54,947 nt of DNA from Prevotella sp. (GTDB lineage: Bacteria; Bacteroidota; Bacteroidia; Bacteroidales; Bacteroidaceae). The DNA lies in contig JAFRRN010000092.1 of NCBI GenBank assembly GCA_017428055.1, positions 1 through 54,947 of the forward strand, written 5' to 3'. The translations under genes and the position numbers were made by a program. Under the pieces are notes generated by a model. The model was not told where the DNA came from and searched no databases. It saw only the letters and a program-made list of their open reading frames with translations. Shown here one piece after another: positions 52,364-54,947 of this stretch. How positions within the stretch are numbered: the first letter of the stretch is position 1; each line of letters opens with the position of its first letter.

Positions 52364-54589
52364 TTGCAGGGCAAAGTGATAGGATTATTTTCACTATGCT
52401 TGTTATTGTGCATGAATGTGCTATCCGTACATTCTGAATCCTACATGCTTTCAGTAGGGGAGAGCGTCACCATCAGCCAAACCCCATACGGTGGTGGCTA
52501 CATTGACAATGTGGGACTAAACGACTACATCGATAGCCATTTAGAGTTTATTGAGAATGCAGACAACTCGGCGACTATCAGGGTCAAGTCATATTTCGAT
52601 TATACCGCCACCGTGAAACTGGTTTTTATCGAAAGATATACTTATATGGGGAAAACCCAACAAAGTACCTATTATAGAAATATTGACATTACGTGTAAGT
52701 TTGTCACCCCGACAAGTGTCTCGCTCCCTAAAACAATCAATGTATCAACAAGCGGACAGGTTGACATAACCCCAACCATAGAGCCAGAAGGTGCTTCCGT
52801 CACCAGCATATCTTGGACAAAGTCTAATGGTAGTGCTGTTTTTTCCATTGTTCCTACCGACAACAAATGTACCATCACGGGTAAGACGGCGGGCGAGGGA
52901 AGCATCACCGTAACCGTCAATGGAAATGAGAAACTCAAGGCAACCAGCACGGTCATCGTTTACGACCCCAGTAATCCCCCACCAACATCTGTGTCTCTCC
53001 CAAAAACCAAGGAAATCAGCATTGGCGGGCATGTCACCTTGAAGCCAACCCTCTCGCCAAGCAACGCTTCGACCACTTATATTTGGACTTCGAGCAATGA
53101 GAGCGTGGCAACCGTCAGTTATGGGAAGGTCGTGGGGAAAGCAGAGGGAACGACCACCATCACGGTATGGACGGCTAATTCCCTAACCGCGACATGTATG
53201 GTCACGGTTGTAAGGAGTAATGGTAAAGATGACGAGGGGGCTGGCAATTCCAACTCTGGTACTGTTGACGGACACGGATATGTGGACTTGGGGCTGAGTG
53301 TGAAATGGGCAACCTGCAATGTCGGGGCAAGCAAGCCCGAAGACTTCGGTGGGTACTACGCATGGGGAGAGACCGTGGAAGGCGGGTCATATAGTCGTGC
53401 CACGTATACCCCCAGCACATCCATCAGCACGGACATCAAGGGCACGAGATATGATGTGGCATACGTGAAATGGGGAACGAATTGGAGGATGCCCACGGTA
53501 AGTGAATATAATGAGCTGTTTAGTAAATGTACTTGTAAAGAGGAAACGCTAAACGGGGTGAGTGGCTATAGGCTGACGGGTCCTAATGGAGCGAGCATCT
53601 TTATTCCCAATGCCGGACATAAGGAGGACGGTAAGACATATAATGCCTTACGTTTGTGGACTTCGATACCAAGGGTCACCGACGACACAAGGCTCAAGGC
53701 TTGGCAGGCATTCTACTCCAACTACTCGATGCAGACAAATAACAACGGCAACCGATATGCTGGCTATTCCGTGCGACCTGTCACGACGGCAGAGGGCACT
53801 CCCAACGAAGTGACGGACATCACCGTGACCCCCTCATACAGGACCATCGATGTGGGAGAAACATTTTATGTGGATTACGAACTCACCCCGTCGGGTGTCT
53901 CAACAACGGTCACTTGGAGTTCCGACAACCCAAATGTCGCAACCGTCTCGTCGTCGGGTCTCGTCAAGGGCATTGGTAAAGGCTCTACCTATATCAAGGC
54001 AGAAACTTCCAATGGCATCTCTGGCTATTGCTATGTCACGGTCAACTCTCCTACGCCAGACCCCGTAAGCATTACGGTGTCCCCTTCATCCAAGACGATA
54101 GAAGTAGGAGAGACTTTCTATGCAAGCTACACCCTTTCACCATCCAATGCGGAAACCACCGTGACATGGTATTCGGATGACACGAGTATCGCCACGGTGA
54201 GTTCTTCGGGGAAAGTGACAGGCATCAAGGCGGGAATCACCTATATCAATGCGAAAACTTCTAATGGAAAGGAAGATAGGTGTAAGGTGACGGTGGAAGA
54301 TGTTGGATTGAAAGATGGGGATTACTTCTCGGTAAAAACTGCGGAGGGTGTGTGGATGGATTTTCAGGTTATTAGCAGCAGTAGTAAAACATGTAGAGTA
54401 AAGGGACACAATTATTCTGCAATTTCGGAATATACTAAAGGTTCACTCACAATACCATCCACAATAAAAGGTTATACGATTACGTGCATTGGAGACAGTG
54501 CATTCAAGGATTGTTCGAGCTTGACCTCCGTGACAATTCCCAACAGTGTTACCGCAATTGGCGATGATGCTTTCGGAAGTTGTATTTAG
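52364..54589 (+). CDS. Ig-like (Big_2)/FISUMP surface protein with truncated BspA-type leucine-rich repeat
   Basis: A 741-residue exported protein. The signal segment GLFSLCLLLCMNVLS is followed by two Big_2-like domains (VSLPKTINVSTSGQVDITPTIEP; VSLPKTKEISIGGHVTLKPTLSP). A FISUMP-type domain comes next (HGYVDLGLSVKWATCNVGASKPEDFGGYYAWGET ... WRMPTVSEYNEL), then two further Big_2 domains (ITVTPSYRTIDVGETF; ITVSPSSKTIEVGETF). It ends just after one BspA-type leucine-rich repeat (IGDSAFKDCSSLTSVTIPNSVTAIGDDAFGSCI). The frame has no ATG near the promoter: ATG 52338 is one base out of phase, and TTG 52364 is the first usable start. It is probably a cell-surface adhesin-like protein. Both ends look damaged. 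Confidence 0.72.
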   Translation: MQGKVIGLFSLCLLLCMNVLSVHSESYMLSVGESVTISQTPYGGGYIDNVGLNDYIDSHLEFIENADNSATIRVKSYFDYTATVKLVFIERYTYMGKTQQSTYYRNIDITCKFVTPTSVSLPKTINVSTSGQVDITPTIEPEGASVTSISWTKSNGSAVFSIVPTDNKCTITGKTAGEGSITVTVNGNEKLKATSTVIVYDPSNPPPTSVSLPKTKEISIGGHVTLKPTLSPSNASTTYIWTSSNESVATVSYGKVVGKAEGTTTITVWTANSLTATCMVTVVRSNGKDDEGAGNSNSGTVDGHGYVDLGLSVKWATCNVGASKPEDFGGYYAWGETVEGGSYSRATYTPSTSISTDIKGTRYDVAYVKWGTNWRMPTVSEYNELFSKCTCKEETLNGVSGYRLTGPNGASIFIPNAGHKEDGKTYNALRLWTSIPRVTDDTRLKAWQAFYSNYSMQTNNNGNRYAGYSVRPVTTAEGTPNEVTDITVTPSYRTIDVGETFYVDYELTPSGVSTTVTWSSDNPNVATVSSSGLVKGIGKGSTYIKAETSNGISGYCYVTVNSPTPDPVSITVSPSSKTIEVGETFYASYTLSPSNAETTVTWYSDDTSIATVSSSGKVTGIKAGITYINAKTSNGKEDRCKVTVEDVGLKDGDYFSVKTAEGVWMDFQVISSSSKTCRVKGHNYSAISEYTKGSLTIPSTIKGYTITCIGDSAFKDCSSLTSVTIPNSVTAIGDDAFGSCI

Positions 54590-54681
54590 AGACCTATAAA
54601 CTACCATGAACAACGAAAACTAATCGAACTTAAATCATTGTACTACAGTTACTTTTGGATTTTAACACTTCAGAAGCCGTT

Positions 54682-54713
54682 TTTGGTTGCTTCGGAAATT
54701 CCCTATAAATTTG
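54682..54713 (+). promoter_or_regulatory. Promoter in the right-end intergenic region
   Basis: TTTG at 54682-54685 and TAAATTTG at 54706-54713, spacing 20 bp. No gene starts within the remaining 234 bp, so its product lies beyond the window or is an untranslated RNA. Confidence 0.65.
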
Positions 54714-54947
54714 CAACGTATTTCTACCGCAGGGAATTTACGAGGCTTTATTTTTGCCACATCGTGGAGAGAGTTGACAAGGGTTGCTGACAGGTTACAA
54801 CAGTTGACAGAGTCCTGAACTCTTTTTGAGTAAAGCAACATTGTGGCGAAAGTTGACAGAGGGTGTCGAGAGTTAACTTGTGATTACTTGCGGAGAGGTA
54901 CAGCAAAAGGAATGTTGAACCGATAAATATCGCAAGTATGCCAAAAA
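54714..54947 (+). other. Gene-free right end with AGTTGACA motifs
   Basis: The octamer AGTTGACA occurs at 54772, 54802 and 54851, with AGTTAAC at 54871, all in the same orientation. No coding sequence is supported. A second -7-like TATTTTTG is at 54749-54756 without a -33 partner. It may be a long leader of a gene beyond the window. Confidence 0.4.

Overview
The window looks like a chromosome segment from a Prevotellaceae-type member of the Bacteroidales. It carries a SusC/SusD pair, the type IX secretion translocon SprA, dockerin-tailed secreted glycosidases, a BspA-type leucine-rich repeat start and lipoproteins with Bacteroidales-style signal peptides. At least nine promoters of the phylum-specific form TTTG-N19/20-TAnnTTTG are also visible. 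Every assignment is made by reading the sequence; no database search was run.

Region 1 (1-6780) is a defence-type island. It holds the 3' part of an EcoRI-family adenine methyltransferase, two stacked toxin-antitoxin modules (PIN toxin, then RelE/ParE toxin), a DUF262-HNH nuclease of the GmrSD type and a 1122-residue Dna2-like nuclease-helicase. The two modules share the same 136 bp promoter plus antitoxin 5' end. Each is closed by the same 35 bp start of the DUF262 gene, so they look like alternative cassettes stacked between common flanks.

Region 2 (6780-25625) is mostly housekeeping: greA, a HIT protein, mannose-1-phosphate guanylyltransferase, tRNA-Leu(CAA), ruvA, sprA, radC, a membrane glycosyltransferase, efp, rpmH, a PASTA protein, rluD, ddl, an acyltransferase and a NigD-like lipoprotein. 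A stop-riddled phage tail/virion morphogenesis gene remnant lies just beyond the tRNA-Leu terminator.

Region 3 (25625-35460) holds the divergent threonine-to-glycine genes tdh and kbl, then a 69 bp cloverleaf-like inverted repeat, then a three-gene SusC/SusD/surface-binding-protein operon. Its SusC is extended by a coiled coil and an OmpA-like peptidoglycan-binding domain.

Region 4 (35460-43380) holds an Rpn/PD-(D/E)XK gene that runs directly into a duplicated cassette: multi-pass membrane protein with a helical tail, beta-propeller lipoprotein carrying a CxxCH haem-c motif, DUF4369-type lipoprotein, membrane protein again, propeller again. The genes overlap or nearly touch, so they are probably co-transcribed and their products probably work together at the cell envelope.

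Region 5 (43380-54947) has a 1797-residue secreted protein with GH43-like and GH128-like modules and a C-terminal dockerin, a small secreted dockerin protein, fucO, and an ORF6N-domain gene. It also has a probable stable structured RNA (Bacteroidales-1/6S-like candidate) with its own promoter and terminator, and an Ig-like/FISUMP surface protein whose ATG start is out of frame and whose leucine-rich repeat region is cut short.
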